Translations under genes and position numbers: made by a program
The notes under the pieces: generated by a model
The model's database searches: none
What the model saw: the letters and a program-made list of their open reading frames with translations, nothing else
Told to the model about the DNA's origin: nothing
Part shown: piece after piece, positions 41,963-52,918 of the stretch
Numbering within the stretch: position 1 is the stretch's first letter
How the letters are laid out: every line of letters begins with the position of its first letter
DNA from: Caldicellulosiruptor danielii
GTDB lineage: Bacteria > Bacillota > Thermoanaerobacteria > Caldicellulosiruptorales > Caldicellulosiruptoraceae
Reading direction: 5' to 3'
NCBI RefSeq assembly: GCF_034343125.1
Contig: NZ_CP139957.1
Coordinates: forward strand, 326,001-390,000
Length of the DNA: 64,000 bases

Positions 41963-43078
41963 ATGGTCAGCTTTTTAAAAGAGGCAGAAAAGCTTTTTGA
42001 GGAGTACAAAGACTATGTCCCTTCTCATAAGGAGATTGCCCAGATTTTAGAAAAGGAGTTTTTGACAAAAGAGGATTTAGCAAAGCTTTTGAACGCAAAC
42101 AGCAAAGAGGATATAATGCTTATGGCAAAGAAAGCCCAAAAGCTCACACGCGAGAATTTTGGAAAAGTCATTCTTCTGTATGCCCCACTTTACATTGCAA
42201 ATTATTGCCAAAACGGCTGTGTTTACTGTGGATTTTCATGCAGGAAAAACTATAAAAGAGAAAAGCTGAGCTTTGAAGAGATTGAAAATGAACTTAGAAA
42301 AATGAAAGAAGAGGGAATTGACTCTGTTATAATTCTCACAGGCGAGGATAGAATCAACTCTTCGTTTGAATACATTGAAAAAGCATGCAGTATTGCAACT
42401 GGCTTGATGTCAGAGGTCTCAATTGAGGTATATCCTCTTTATGAAGAAGAATACAGAAGACTTTCAAGCATTGGTGTTGTTGGAATCACTATGTACCAAG
42501 AGACATACCAAAGAGAAGACTATGATAAGCTTCATCCATTTGGACCAAAGAAAGACTTTGAATTCAGACTAAATGCACCTGAAAGAGCATTAAAAGCTGG
42601 ATTTCATGAGGTGTGTGTAGGACCACTTTTGGGACTTTCTGAGCCCAAAAAAGATGTTTTGTGTGCAATACTTCATGCAGAGTACCTGCTTGAGAAGTTC
42701 CCAAAAGCTGAGATTTCAATTTCCTTTCCAAGATTCAGAAGCGCTGGCACAGACTTTATACCTTCATACACTGTCTCAGACAAAGAATTTATCAAATTTT
42801 TGATCATTGCAAGGTTGTATCTTCCAAGAGTTGGAATTGTGCTGTCAACAAGGGAGTCTCCTCAGCTTCGCGATGCTTTGATTGATGTTTGCATAACCAA
42901 GATGTCGGCAGGCTCTAAAACTACAGTAGGTGGGTATGCAAAAGAGAAAGATGAAGATGCTGAGGCTCAGTTTGAGGTGGAAGATAGAAGAAGTGTATCT
43001 GAGGTTGTAGATGTTATAATTAAAAAAGGACTTCGGCCCGAGTTTACAAACTGGGTAAAGGGTGTGAAAAGTGCATGA
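41963..43078 (+). CDS. thiH: 2-iminoacetate synthase (tyrosine lyase)
   Basis: 371 residues. Radical SAM CX3CX2C-type motif in YCQNGCVYCGFSC near residue 80, TGEDR motif near 118, and the ThiH C-terminal domain. It splits tyrosine to dehydroglycine (2-iminoacetate) anaerobically for ThiG; its use instead of ThiO fits a strict anaerobe. ATG at 41963 after GAAGGTGCTG. The stop overlaps the next start as ATGA. Confidence 0.95.
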   Translation: MVSFLKEAEKLFEEYKDYVPSHKEIAQILEKEFLTKEDLAKLLNANSKEDIMLMAKKAQKLTRENFGKVILLYAPLYIANYCQNGCVYCGFSCRKNYKREKLSFEEIENELRKMKEEGIDSVIILTGEDRINSSFEYIEKACSIATGLMSEVSIEVYPLYEEEYRRLSSIGVVGITMYQETYQREDYDKLHPFGPKKDFEFRLNAPERALKAGFHEVCVGPLLGLSEPKKDVLCAILHAEYLLEKFPKAEISISFPRFRSAGTDFIPSYTVSDKEFIKFLIIARLYLPRVGIVLSTRESPQLRDALIDVCITKMSAGSKTTVGGYAKEKDEDAEAQFEVEDRRSVSEVVDVIIKKGLRPEFTNWVKGVKSA

Positions 43079-43680
43079 GCTTATTTGACCTGATGCTGAA
43101 AAACTACTTTGATGAAAAGATGCTTGAAAAACTCTCAAAAGTGAAGATTCTTGTCATTGGCTGTGGCGGGCTTGGTTCTAACATTGCAGTTATGCTTGTA
43201 AGAAGTGGCGTTAAAAACCTCACAATAGTTGACTTTGACAAGGTAGACATCTCAAACCTCAACAGACAAAACTACTTCTTCTACCAGACAGGGCAAGAAA
43301 AAGTGTCAGCGCTCAAAGACATTCTTGAAAAGATAAACCCGTATGTGGCTGTGAAGGCTTTGAATATGAAAATTGATGAGTCAAACATAGACGATTTGAT
43401 TTTGCAGCATGACATAATTGTTGAGGCGGTTGACGGCGAGCAGACAAAAATGCTCATCTTCAAAAAAGCCATTGATCATGGCAAGAAAGTTGTTTTAGCA
43501 TCTGGCGTTGCAGGGTTTGGCGATTGTGAGAATATCAAAATCAAGCGTGGCAAGAACTTTTCAGTTGTGGGCGATTTTGTAACATCAATCAAAGAGAAAA
43601 AACCTCTTGCACCAAAGGTAATGGCAGTTGCTGCTATGCAGGCTGATGAGGTTTTGAGGATGGTGAGTGAACTTGAATAA
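43075..43680 (+). CDS. thiF: ThiS adenylyltransferase ThiF (short family 2)
   Basis: 201 residues. Nucleotide-binding VLVIGCGGLGSNIAVMLVRSG near residue 24, DFDKVDISNLNRQNYF near 52 and VEAVDGEQTK. It is shorter than E. coli ThiF and lacks its C-terminal cysteine/zinc part, matching the family-2 form found with thiH/thiG in Clostridia. It activates the ThiS C-terminus with ATP. Coupled to thiH by a 4-base overlap and to thiE by 14 bases. Confidence 0.9.
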   Translation: MSLFDLMLKNYFDEKMLEKLSKVKILVIGCGGLGSNIAVMLVRSGVKNLTIVDFDKVDISNLNRQNYFFYQTGQEKVSALKDILEKINPYVAVKALNMKIDESNIDDLILQHDIIVEAVDGEQTKMLIFKKAIDHGKKVVLASGVAGFGDCENIKIKRGKNFSVVGDFVTSIKEKKPLAPKVMAVAAMQADEVLRMVSELE

Positions 43681-44332
43681 AGAAGAGAAGCTGCAGCTTT
43701 TTAAAAATTACAACATCTATGGTCTTACTGCTGAAAAATTTTCAAATGGAAGGTCGAATATAGAGGTTGTAAAAGCAATGCTTGAGGGTGGGATAAAAAT
43801 AATCCAGTACAGGGAAAAGTACAAAAGTCTAAAAGAAAAGTATGAAGAGTGCATGCAAATCAGACAGCTTACAAAACAGTATGGTGCACTTTTGATAGTA
43901 AACGACCATGTGGACCTGTGCCAGATGGTGGGGGCAGACGGTGTTCACTTGGGGCAGGAAGACTTTCCGGCAAAAGAGGTAAGAAAAATCTTAGGTGAAG
44001 ACTTTATAATCGGTGTTACAACCCATACAAAAGAACAAGTTGAAAAAGCAGTAGAAGATGGAGCTGATTATATTGGTTTGGGTCCTGTGTTTCAGAGCTT
44101 TACAAAAGACAAGCCTCATCCGTCAATTGGCCTTGAGATGGTCAGCTGGGCAGCAAAAAACTGCAAGATACCTTTTGTTGCAATAGGTGGAATAAAAGAG
44201 CACAATCTAAAAGATGTGCTTGAGGCGGGTGCAAAGTGCGTCAGCCTTGTGACAGAGATTGTAGGCAGCGATGACATCTCCAAAAAAATAAAAAGGCTTT
44301 GGGATATTATAAAAGAGTTTGAAAGGAGCTGA
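43667..44332 (+). CDS. thiE: Thiamine-phosphate synthase
   Basis: 221 residues. TIM barrel with IQYREKYKS near 48, LLIVNDHVDLCQMVGADGVHLGQED near 77-100 and YIGLGPVFQSFTKDK near 133, the pyrophosphate- and thiazole-binding loops. It couples HMP-pyrophosphate with thiazole phosphate. The GTG at 43667, 6 bases after GAGGA, overlaps thiF by 14 bases; a TTG six bases later is also possible. Confidence 0.95.
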   Translation: MNLNKEEKLQLFKNYNIYGLTAEKFSNGRSNIEVVKAMLEGGIKIIQYREKYKSLKEKYEECMQIRQLTKQYGALLIVNDHVDLCQMVGADGVHLGQEDFPAKEVRKILGEDFIIGVTTHTKEQVEKAVEDGADYIGLGPVFQSFTKDKPHPSIGLEMVSWAAKNCKIPFVAIGGIKEHNLKDVLEAGAKCVSLVTEIVGSDDISKKIKRLWDIIKEFERS

Positions 44333-44339
44333 TTTTGTG

Positions 44340-45605
44340 ATGAAAACCCAGATGACATATGCAAAAGAAGGAATATTTACACGCGAAATGGAACTTGCAA
44401 TCCAGAATGAAGAGATAGATAAAAAAGAGTTTTTGCAAAAGGTTGCAGAGGGCAAGATTGTCATTCCGGCAAACAAGAACAGGAAAAGAAACAAATACTT
44501 TGCAATTGGAGATGGAACATATGTAAAAATCAATGTAAATATTGGCGTGTCTGAAGCATGTCCTAATTTTGATATAGAAGTTCAAAAACTTGAGGTTGCC
44601 AAAAAATTTGATGTTGAATCTGTGATGGATTTATCCAGTGGGCTTGATGCTTCAAACTTCAGAAAATACATTCTTCAAAACTATGATTTTATAGTAGGAA
44701 CAGTCCCGGTTTATCAGGTTGCATCAAGGCATGATGACATTACAAAAGCTGATAGCAAAGAATTTTTAGAGGAGATTGAAAGACAGGCAGAAGAAGGGGT
44801 TGACTTTTTCACAATCCATGCAGGAATTACAAGAAGGACTTTGGAGAGGTTTGAAAAAAATGATCGATTGCTGAAGATTGTCTCAAGAGGCGGTGCACTT
44901 TTATATAGATGGATGATGGCAAACCGAAAAGAAAATCCGCTTTATGAACACTTTGATGAGATTCTAAAAGTATGCAAAAAGCATGATGTTACAATCAGTC
45001 TTGGAGATAGTCTCAGGCCCGGCGCAGTCTATGATGCAACAGACGCACTTCAGATAGAAGAGCTTATAAACCTTGGCGAGCTTACCAAAATGGCATGGAA
45101 AGAGGATGTGCAGGTGATGATAGAAGGGCCAGGGCACATGAGAGCAAACGAGATTGCAGCAAATATGGTCATTCAAAAAAGACTTTGCCATGGTGCACCA
45201 TTTTATGTCTTAGGACCTCTTACAACAGACATTGCAGCTGGCTATGACCATATCTCAGGTGCGATGGGCGCGCTTATTGCAGCTTTAAATGGCGCAGATT
45301 TTCTGTGCTATGTGACACCTGCTGAACACCTAAGGCTTCCTTCTTTAGATGATGTCAAAGAAGGAATTGTAGCTTTCAAGATTGCTGCGCACAGTGCTAA
45401 TATTGCAAAAGGTTTTAAAAAGCCACTTGAAAAAGACATTGAGATGTCAGTTGCAAGACGTGACCTTGACTGGGAAAAGATGATAAGTCTTTCGATTGAC
45501 CCGCAAAAGGCAAGAGAGTACAGAGCTACGTACCCTTCTGATACATGCTCTATGTGTGGAAGACTGTGTGCTGTAAAAAATTCAAGGGATGAGGCAGTGC
45601 TGTAA
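44340..45605 (+). CDS. thiC: Phosphomethylpyrimidine synthase
   Basis: 421 residues. MDLSSGLD, GTVPVYQ, FFTIHAGI, SRGGALLYRWM and LGDSLRPGAVYDATD are ThiC blocks; the radical SAM cluster motif sits at the C-terminus as CSMCGRLCAVK (CX2CX4C), which is peculiar to ThiC. It rearranges aminoimidazole ribotide to HMP phosphate. Start at the ATG at 44340 after AAAGGAGCTG; a GTG directly before it is equally placed. The length is typical of the short bacterial/archaeal form. Confidence 0.96.
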   Translation: MKTQMTYAKEGIFTREMELAIQNEEIDKKEFLQKVAEGKIVIPANKNRKRNKYFAIGDGTYVKINVNIGVSEACPNFDIEVQKLEVAKKFDVESVMDLSSGLDASNFRKYILQNYDFIVGTVPVYQVASRHDDITKADSKEFLEEIERQAEEGVDFFTIHAGITRRTLERFEKNDRLLKIVSRGGALLYRWMMANRKENPLYEHFDEILKVCKKHDVTISLGDSLRPGAVYDATDALQIEELINLGELTKMAWKEDVQVMIEGPGHMRANEIAANMVIQKRLCHGAPFYVLGPLTTDIAAGYDHISGAMGALIAALNGADFLCYVTPAEHLRLPSLDDVKEGIVAFKIAAHSANIAKGFKKPLEKDIEMSVARRDLDWEKMISLSIDPQKAREYRATYPSDTCSMCGRLCAVKNSRDEAVL

Positions 45606-45662
45606 AACATCATAAAAAGATAGTTTGATAGATTCAATACATTTTGACAGGGGATGAAAGAG

Positions 45663-46442
45663 GTGAAAAAAGTTCTTATAATTGCTGGATTTGACCCCTC
45701 TGGCGGAGCTGGCATTGTGCTTGACACAAAGGTTGTAAGAGCGCTTGGCGAGTTTGCAGTATCTACAATAACCAGCTTGACAGTTCAAACTACAGAAAGG
45801 GTCTATGATGCACTTCCCATAGACCCTCATTTTTTTGAGTATCAGCTTCAAAAGATAGTTGAAGATATAGAGCCAGATAGCGTCAAGATTGGGCTTTTGG
45901 GAAGTGAAGAAATAGCAAGGGCTGTTCTGAGAAACATCAAAAAGTATAATCTCAAAAACATTGTGTGTGACCCAGTTTTAAAATCAACGAGTGGTTTTGA
46001 GTTTGGGAAAGATAAGTTTGTAGAGTTTTTGAAAAGCGAGTTTTTTAAAGTTTGTAGCGTTATCACGCCAAACAAGACTGAGGCAGAGGCAATTTTTGAT
46101 TTGAAGATTGAAAATTTTGAAGGAGATATTCTAAGTTCTATTCAAGAAAAAATGAATAAGATGGGTATAAAGTCATGCGTTTTAAAAGGTGGGCATGTTG
46201 ATGGCCATCTTGCAGAGGATATTTTGATAACACAAACAAAAATTTATAGAGTTTCTGCTAAAAAGAAGGGCTCAACAGACAACATTCACGGCACTGGCTG
46301 TGCCTTTTCATCTGCGTTTGCTACTTTTCTTGCAAAGGGATATAATATGTATGATGCACTAAAACAAACAAAGGATTTTGTTTCAAACTTGATATACAAT
46401 TCAATAAAGATAGGAAAGGGAAGACTTGTTTTAAATCCTTAA
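45663..46442 (+). CDS. thiD: Hydroxymethylpyrimidine/phosphomethylpyrimidine kinase
   Basis: 259 residues. Ribokinase fold: IIAGFDPSGGAGIVLDTKVV near the start, VCDPVLKST near 100, TPNKTEAEAIF near 135, VLKGGH near 175 and the anion-hole IHGTGCAFSSAFA near 208. It makes HMP pyrophosphate by two phosphorylations. I choose the GTG at 45663, 9 bases after the GGGG run; the ATG at 45654 directly abuts that run. Last gene of the thiamine operon. Confidence 0.94.
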   Translation: MKKVLIIAGFDPSGGAGIVLDTKVVRALGEFAVSTITSLTVQTTERVYDALPIDPHFFEYQLQKIVEDIEPDSVKIGLLGSEEIARAVLRNIKKYNLKNIVCDPVLKSTSGFEFGKDKFVEFLKSEFFKVCSVITPNKTEAEAIFDLKIENFEGDILSSIQEKMNKMGIKSCVLKGGHVDGHLAEDILITQTKIYRVSAKKKGSTDNIHGTGCAFSSAFATFLAKGYNMYDALKQTKDFVSNLIYNSIKIGKGRLVLNP

Positions 46443-47567
<1,125 letters not shown>

Positions 47568-47591
47568 AAGGCAAGAAAATCATCAAGAAAA

Positions 47592-47632
47592 GGGGAGGTG
47601 TAGAAAAGTTTGTTGCTGCACCCCCCTTGTAT
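47592..47632 (+). terminator. Terminator-like hairpin after tgt
   Basis: GGGGAGGTGTAG (47592-47603) pairs with CTGCACCCCCC (47616-47626), with a bulge; only a short T-run follows. Confidence 0.6.
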
Positions 47633-47826
47633 AATTATTTTCGTAAGACACATCGAAAAATTCTAATAAGTTAACAACCAAAGATTCGGTTAACATAAGA
47701 TTTTAAGACGCATCGACTAAAATAACATTTCTAATCCATCCTCTTTGAGAGAAAAGCAGCTCAGAATCACTTCTTGCTGCTTGTGGCTTCTCATCTTTGG
47801 CCACACCCTAATTTATCGCTTGTCTC

Positions 47827-47854
47827 TTGCCAGCCTCATTAAATTTGATATAAT
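47827..47854 (+). promoter_or_regulatory. Promoter of the IS110 leader RNA
   Basis: TTGCCA (47827-47832) and TATAAT (47849-47854), spacer 16; predicted start near 47861. Confidence 0.55.
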
Positions 47855-47860
47855 TCTTTC

Positions 47861-48060
47861 ATCTGGGCATGGAATTTATCTGTACTCGCCCCCCTGGGAA
47901 CGGAAATATATTTCCGTATACCCGCAGAAAAGACTATTATTCCATTCCAGGTAAGTCTAAACTATTTGGCTGGTTGAGGCCAGCTTAAATCTTAGTTTAA
48001 GCTGGTTCCTCGTATCACTTGCAAGGTTGTATACTTACCTTCGCTCGGAATGGAAAACTC
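47861..48060 (+). ncRNA. Predicted IS110 bridge RNA region
   Basis: The 538-base gap between tgt and the IS110 transposase frame holds a dense set of stems. The palindrome CGGAAATATATTTCCG (47901-47916) forms a 5' stem-loop. A long-range stem pairs TCCATTCC (47941-47948) with GGAATGGA (48047-48054) and GGTAAGT (47950-47956) with ACTTACC (48033-48039). Inside it CCAGCTTAAA (47980-47989) pairs with TTTAAGCTGG (47996-48005). A 5' hairpin followed by a stem with internal loops, upstream of the transposase, is the layout of IS110-group bridge RNAs, which specify target and donor DNA. The loop specificities cannot be assigned. Confidence 0.5.
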
Positions 48061-48105
48061 ATGCCCTATTCAATTTTAAAACTACTTACGAGGAGGTCTT
48101 ACGCC

Positions 48106-49398
48106 ATGAACTTAAAACCTATTGCCGGGATTGATGTTTCTAAATATTTCAGCGAAATGGTGGTTATCTCTCCTACAAATGAAATACTTGCTCGCTTGAC
48201 TATCCATCACAACAATCCCTCTGACTTTGATAGGGCTATCGAAATCCTTAAAAAAGTTGAAGAGGATTTCGCGGCTTGCCCTACCATCGTCATCTCAAGC
48301 CACAGGGCATTACCACAAAATCCTCTCCCGCTTCTTTACTTCTAATGGCTGGGATGTTGCAATTATCAACCCCATCCAATCTAATTCTATCAAAAATGCG
48401 GGAGTTAGAAAAGTAAAAAATGATAAAACCGATGCCCTGTGGATTGCCTTAACATTCAGACTTACTAACTCTACTACAGCACAACCTTCATCTGAAATCC
48501 TTGAGTGCTTGAAAAACCTATGCCGTCAGTATTACAACCTCAGCGATGAGTTAACCTCTTACAAATATAGACTTACTTCTGTCGTCGACCAAATTATGCT
48601 CAATTTCAAAGAGGTCTTCCCTGACATTTGTTCCAAAACTGCTTTGACTATACTTGAAAACTACCCCACTCCAAACGATATCTTGGTCGCTGACGCCGAA
48701 AAACTTATTTCCATAATTCAGCAAACTTCTAAAAAAGCTACCAATGGGCTAAAGAAAAATACAAACTACTCATCGCAAAAGCTAAAGAATTTAAGTCTTT
48801 TTCTATCTCCAACTTGGCAAATGTTACTATGCTTAAAGTCTATATTAACATGGTCTTAACTTTACAGCAAAACATCGATAAAATTTTTGAATCCATAAAT
48901 CAACTTGTTAAGCAGTCTTCACAGACTCAGCCTTCAATATCCGAAAATATTAACCTTCTTCAATCTATCCCCGGCATAGGTTTTCTGTCTGCTGCAACTA
49001 TACTTGCTGAAATAGGTGATTTCGAAAAATTTTCAAAACCTAATAAACTTGTTGCCTTCTTTGGTATTGATCCTTCCGTAAATCAGTCTGGGCAATTTGT
49101 TGGTTCAAAAAACAAAATGTCTAAACGTGGCTCTAAAATCTTGCGAAGAATCTTATTTACAATTGCTCTTGCTAATATCAGAACCAAAAGAGATTCTAAG
49201 CCTTGTAATCCTGTGCTATTCGAATACTATCAGAAAAAATGCCAACAAAAGCCTAAAAAAGTTGCATTAGGCGCTGTCATGAGAAAGCTCATATGCATTA
49301 TCTTTGCTGTTATGCGTGATAAAAAACCTTTTGAACTTAGAACTCCTGAAGAACATATTCAAAAATGTTTTAACAAGACTGCTGTTTATTGCGTATAA
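48106..49398 (+). pseudogene. IS110 family transposase, two frameshifts
   Basis: Three frame segments join into one IS110 transposase of about 430 residues. Segment 1 starts at the ATG at 48106 (KPIAGIDVSKYFSEMV, first catalytic Asp). Near 48296 two bases are missing in what should be SEATGHYHK, which removes the catalytic Glu and shifts frame; the protein continues as ATGHYHKILSRFF and KVKNDKTDALWIA. At the A-run 48731-48736 one A is missing and the frame returns, continuing SYQWAKEKYKLLIAKAKEF and IPGIGFLSAATILAEIG...NQSGQF with the C-terminal Ser. Start preceded by GAGGAGG. It should be inactive. Confidence 0.85.
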
Positions 49399-49579
49399 AT
49401 AGTTGTTTTATTAATGAAACATTAGTTAACCATAATATGTGCTCAGCCTCCATATGTTATGTCAACTTCTAATGGATGGCTTACCTTCTTATGCTCTTTT
49501 AAAAGAATTTTCTGCCATAAAATGTTATCAAAAATTTCTTAAAAAACTCTTGACTTTAATTAGCTGGTCTTTTTTATGT

Positions 49580-50812
49580 TTATCGCGCATATTTCATCAT
49601 TGCAGAAACAATTTCTGGATATAACCATTTAAGAGTTTTTCTATCTAACAGTCCAAAGTTTTCTCCATTTCCATAAAAAGCGTTATTGTCCCACCAACAA
49701 CATGTCATACCCCTTGCTCTTGCTGCTCTGACATAGTATGCTGCAAATTCAACTCTTGATTGCAAATTACCATTTTTATCTCTTGCTCCGAATTCACCTA
49801 TCACAACAGGTATACCTTTACTCACAAATTTGTCGTACAGTTTGTCCATGAAATCGTCAATATCTCTGCGACTTTCTTCCGAATTTACACTCCATTCAGA
49901 AACACTTCCTGGCTCGTTGGGTGCCTGTAGGGCAAAATTGTATGGTCTGTAAGCATGAACAGAGATTATGATTCTGTTTTTGTATTTTGAGCTATCTTTT
50001 GGAATCTTGAATTCATCGATAAGAACATACTCTGGAGCTGCCGCATATCCTGGTACCATAAGATAACGGGAAGCATTATTTCCACCAGTTGCTCTGACAG
50101 TATCTACAAAGACTTGATTGAGCTTGTTTATTGCTTCCACAGCATCTCTGCATTCTGGATTGTTCATGTCAAGCCACCATTCAAATCTTGAACCAGTAAG
50201 TCGTGGTTCATTTACTGCTTCAAAAATTAAGTGATCATTGTAATTCTTAAATCTTGTGGCAACTTGAGTCCAAATGCTTTTTACATATTTTATAGAAGTT
50301 TGCAAATGCTGAGAATTGGGATAATAATATCCCGGCATGATATCATGGTGAATATTTATTATTACGTACATTTTGTTTTTCATTGCATAATCAACAACTC
50401 GCTGAACTCTATCGAGCCATCTTTTGCTTATGGTAAAATTACTTCCTGTCACATGGTTATGCCACGAAACTGGAATTCTTATTGTGTTAAATCCTGCTTT
50501 TTTTACAGTATCAATCATTTGTTTGGTGGTTTTTACACCACACCATGCTGTTTCATACAAAAGTTCATCGTCAAAATTTGGATTTTCGAATGCCGCATCG
50601 AATGTGTTTCCTAAATTCCATCCTATCTTCATGTCTTTGACAAATTTTAATGCAGCATTGTTTGGAATTTTTCTTGATGCAATCTTAATTTCTGAAATTT
50701 TAGCCCTGCTACTGGATGCTTCTGCATCAGAGGAATTACCTAAAGAGAAACTAGCAAACATCAGACCAGTCAAAACTGCACACACTGTGGCAAGTATCCT
50801 CCTTTTGTTCAC
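49580..50812 (-). CDS. Secreted GH5 family cellulase (endo-1,4-beta-glucanase type)
   Basis: 410 residues. Signal peptide of about 26-30 residues (MNKRRILATVCAVLTGLMFA...). Mature catalytic domain with KIGWNLGNTFDA near 62, IRIPVSWHNH near 111, NIHHD near 153, the acid/base Glu202 in AVNEPR and nucleophile Glu340 in VIGEFGA, plus CCWWDNN near the end. The pattern fits GH5 subfamily 4-like endoglucanases. There is no carbohydrate-binding or SLH module, unlike many Caldicellulosiruptor cellulases. GTG start at 50812 after GGAGAGG. It is a single gene transcribed against its neighbours. Confidence 0.9.
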   Translation of the reverse strand: MNKRRILATVCAVLTGLMFASFSLGNSSDAEASSSRAKISEIKIASRKIPNNAALKFVKDMKIGWNLGNTFDAAFENPNFDDELLYETAWCGVKTTKQMIDTVKKAGFNTIRIPVSWHNHVTGSNFTISKRWLDRVQRVVDYAMKNKMYVIINIHHDIMPGYYYPNSQHLQTSIKYVKSIWTQVATRFKNYNDHLIFEAVNEPRLTGSRFEWWLDMNNPECRDAVEAINKLNQVFVDTVRATGGNNASRYLMVPGYAAAPEYVLIDEFKIPKDSSKYKNRIIISVHAYRPYNFALQAPNEPGSVSEWSVNSEESRRDIDDFMDKLYDKFVSKGIPVVIGEFGARDKNGNLQSRVEFAAYYVRAARARGMTCCWWDNNAFYGNGENFGLLDRKTLKWLYPEIVSAMMKYAR

Positions 50813-51120
50813 TTCTTAAGCCTCTCCTTTCATAAGATTTTTCTTATAATAATTAGTATAGCATAAAAAAGCTAATTTTGGAGAAAAAATTAAGTGCTTT
50901 GTAAAAACATTTTAAGGAAAATTGACATTGCTGGAATTAGCTTTGCAACTATTTAGAAAATAAAATACCATGTAATAATGCTCTATAACATAGAAGAATT
51001 AGTAAAGATAATAATGAATGGTTGACACAGTCAGCTACTTCCTTGTTTTTTACTGCATTACCTAATATTGGCATATAATTCCATGAAATACTTAATTTTT
51101 GCCACCAAGAATTATTGTTA

Positions 51121-52219
51121 TTAAGCTGTATTATTTTTTGTTCGGTACTTGGTGAAGACATATTTACCACCTAATTTATTACAGAACAGAGAATAGAAAG
51201 TACCTACATTTTTCAGAATGTCCTCAAGAAGTAACGTAGGAAACTGAAAAACGTGGGAAAAGACCAGAGATTTCGAATCTATAAACTTTGTTTGTACATC
51301 TCTCAGCAGGATATTGCCAAATATTCGTCATCTGCTCGGTGTGAATTTTCAATTACCCCCATAAGATGTTTTGCTCTTGGTGGAATAGGATTTAGTTCTA
51401 CTCCTAAAATAGAAAACATCTCATTCCACTCCTTTAACTTTCTTTCACTTCCTCCACAAAATTCTTCTCCATCGTCCAATCGGATTTTTATTGGGGTTCT
51501 CACATTATGTGTTCTTAGCCATAAAGCAACCAAGGATATAAACATAAAGCCAAAAGCAGATGATAGTTCATAAAAAGTCCGCTGTAAATCTTGTTCTTGT
51601 TACAACATCTATCATGTTCCACTCATAACACGGTAGATTTAAATTATATTTTTTAATGTGTTCGTATAGTTCTTTTAGAAGACTGTCTTTATTCTGCAAG
51701 ATGCTTTGTATCAAGCTGGAATTCAGAAAAGGGAGTGAGAGCTTCGTAATCATACAAACTTCTTTCTCCTTTTTGTCTTCCTTGTTTTTCTCGGTACAGC
51801 ATTTCTTTTAAGAATTGACTTTATCGTGTTTTCGCTTATTTTAACCCCGTATTTTCTGAATAAATAAAGTAAAAGACGTCTGTATTCTCCAATTCTGTTC
51901 TTTTAGCCTCTTGGGAAATAGAATTTTCAAGCTCAGACGAAAATTTTTTAGGGCAAGTTTTAGGTTTTCTTGATTTATCCTCAAGAGGACCGTAAATTGC
52001 TCTTCTTATAGTAGCTCTTGATATACCTAATATTTTAGCAGTTTTTGATACGTTTTTGTTATTTGCCACAAAGACTTTTCGGACTAATTCTCTTGCTTTT
52101 TCGGGCAGGTTGTTATTTCGTGATATGATATAATATTCATAGTAGGCTGCCTTCCCATATCCTGGTAGTTTTTGAATGTTTCTTTTGAATGGTAGATTAC
52201 ACTTTTTAATTATATTCAT
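51121..52219 (-). pseudogene. Degraded integrase-core (rve/DDE) transposase
   Basis: Minus-strand pieces in different frames line up as one transposase. An N-terminal helix-turn-helix (VSKTAKILGISRATIRRAIYG, 52219-51900) is followed after a shift by KYGVKISENTIKSILKRN, then FQLDTKHIL, YEWNMIDVVTRTRFTA (first Asp), PIKIRLDDGEEF (second Asp), GVIENSHRADDEYL (Glu) and a C-terminal GGKYVFTKYRT ending at TAA 51123-51121. At least three frameshifts or stops separate the parts. It resembles rve-type transposases common in thermophilic Clostridia; the IS family is not assigned. It sits where the 5' part of the permease gene is missing. Confidence 0.75.
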
Positions 52220-52294
52220 GTCACGATGGAGGCAGCCTCAATTCTTTTTATAACCTTCTCCTTAGTGTTTTCGCACATTCTTTCGCTGTGGTAA

Positions 52295-52918
52295 ATATCT
52301 CTACACCTATTCGAGAAAAAAAGAGGAACAATAATTGACTTAATAATTTCAACAATTTCCAGTATAATTCAAGCTGTTCCACCATTTGTTTTGGCTGTAC
52401 TGATTTTGTTTATTTTTGCTGTGAGATTAAGAGTACTTCCCATAGGTGGAGCCTATCCGGTTGAAGTTGAGCCTTCGTTTTCAGTTCAATTTATTTTAAA
52501 AGTCTTGCATCATGCAATTGGACCTATGTTTGCGACAGCCATTCCTCAGATGGCAGCTTGGACGCTTGCAATGAGGGGAAATACATCACAAGTAATGGAA
52601 GAAGATTATATTAGATTTGCTCAGGCACGTGGTTTGAAAGATTCTGTAATTGCAAATAAGTATATTAAAAACAATGCGATGCTTCCACTTGTTGCCAGCC
52701 TTGCAATTTCAATAGGCTATATGTTAGGAGGACATACACTGGTTGAGTCTATTTTCAATTATCCTGGAATCGGGTTTTACTTTGGAAAAGCAATTGCTGT
52801 GAGAGATTTTGGGCTTTTGACAGGTTTGTTTTCGTTGATTGTAATTGGTGTGATTGTTGCCACCTTTATAGCCGAGATTGTATATGCATTAATTGATCCA
52901 AGGGTGAAGCTAAAATGA
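52295..52918 (+). pseudogene. 5'-truncated OppB/DppB-type ABC permease
   Basis: An open frame from 52295 holds the last ~200 residues of an oligopeptide-type permease: RGTIIDLIISTISSIIQAVPPFVLAVLILFIFAV, LPIGGAYPVE, the cytoplasmic EAA-like loop EEDYIRFAQARGLKDSVIANKYIKNNAMLPLV, and GHTLVESIFNYPGIG. About 110-130 N-terminal residues including the first membrane segment are absent, and no ribosome site precedes a usable start. The break adjoins the degraded transposase. The stop overlaps the next gene as ATGA, so this was the first permease of an intact operon. Confidence 0.88.

Larger units (their letters stand above)
47700..49450 (+). mobile_element. IS110 family element, defective
   Basis: Comprises the structured left end and a frameshifted DEDD transposase. 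Precise ends are not visible, since IS110 elements lack terminal inverted repeats and target duplications; limits are approximate. AAGACACATCGA (47647) and AAGACGCATCGA (47706) form a near-repeat just upstream. Confidence 0.6.

Noticed and set aside
48019..48105. Transposase start upstream of 48106
   Set aside because: The earlier in-frame codons cover the bridge-RNA stem; GAGGAGG before the ATG at 48106 fixes the start.
50949..51170. A 73-codon minus-strand frame (MVNMSSPSTEQ...) with an AGGTGG ribosome-like site
   Set aside because: It overlaps, in another frame, the last codons of the degraded transposase (GGKYVFTKYRT to TAA at 51121) and continues into that element's end; no conserved features.
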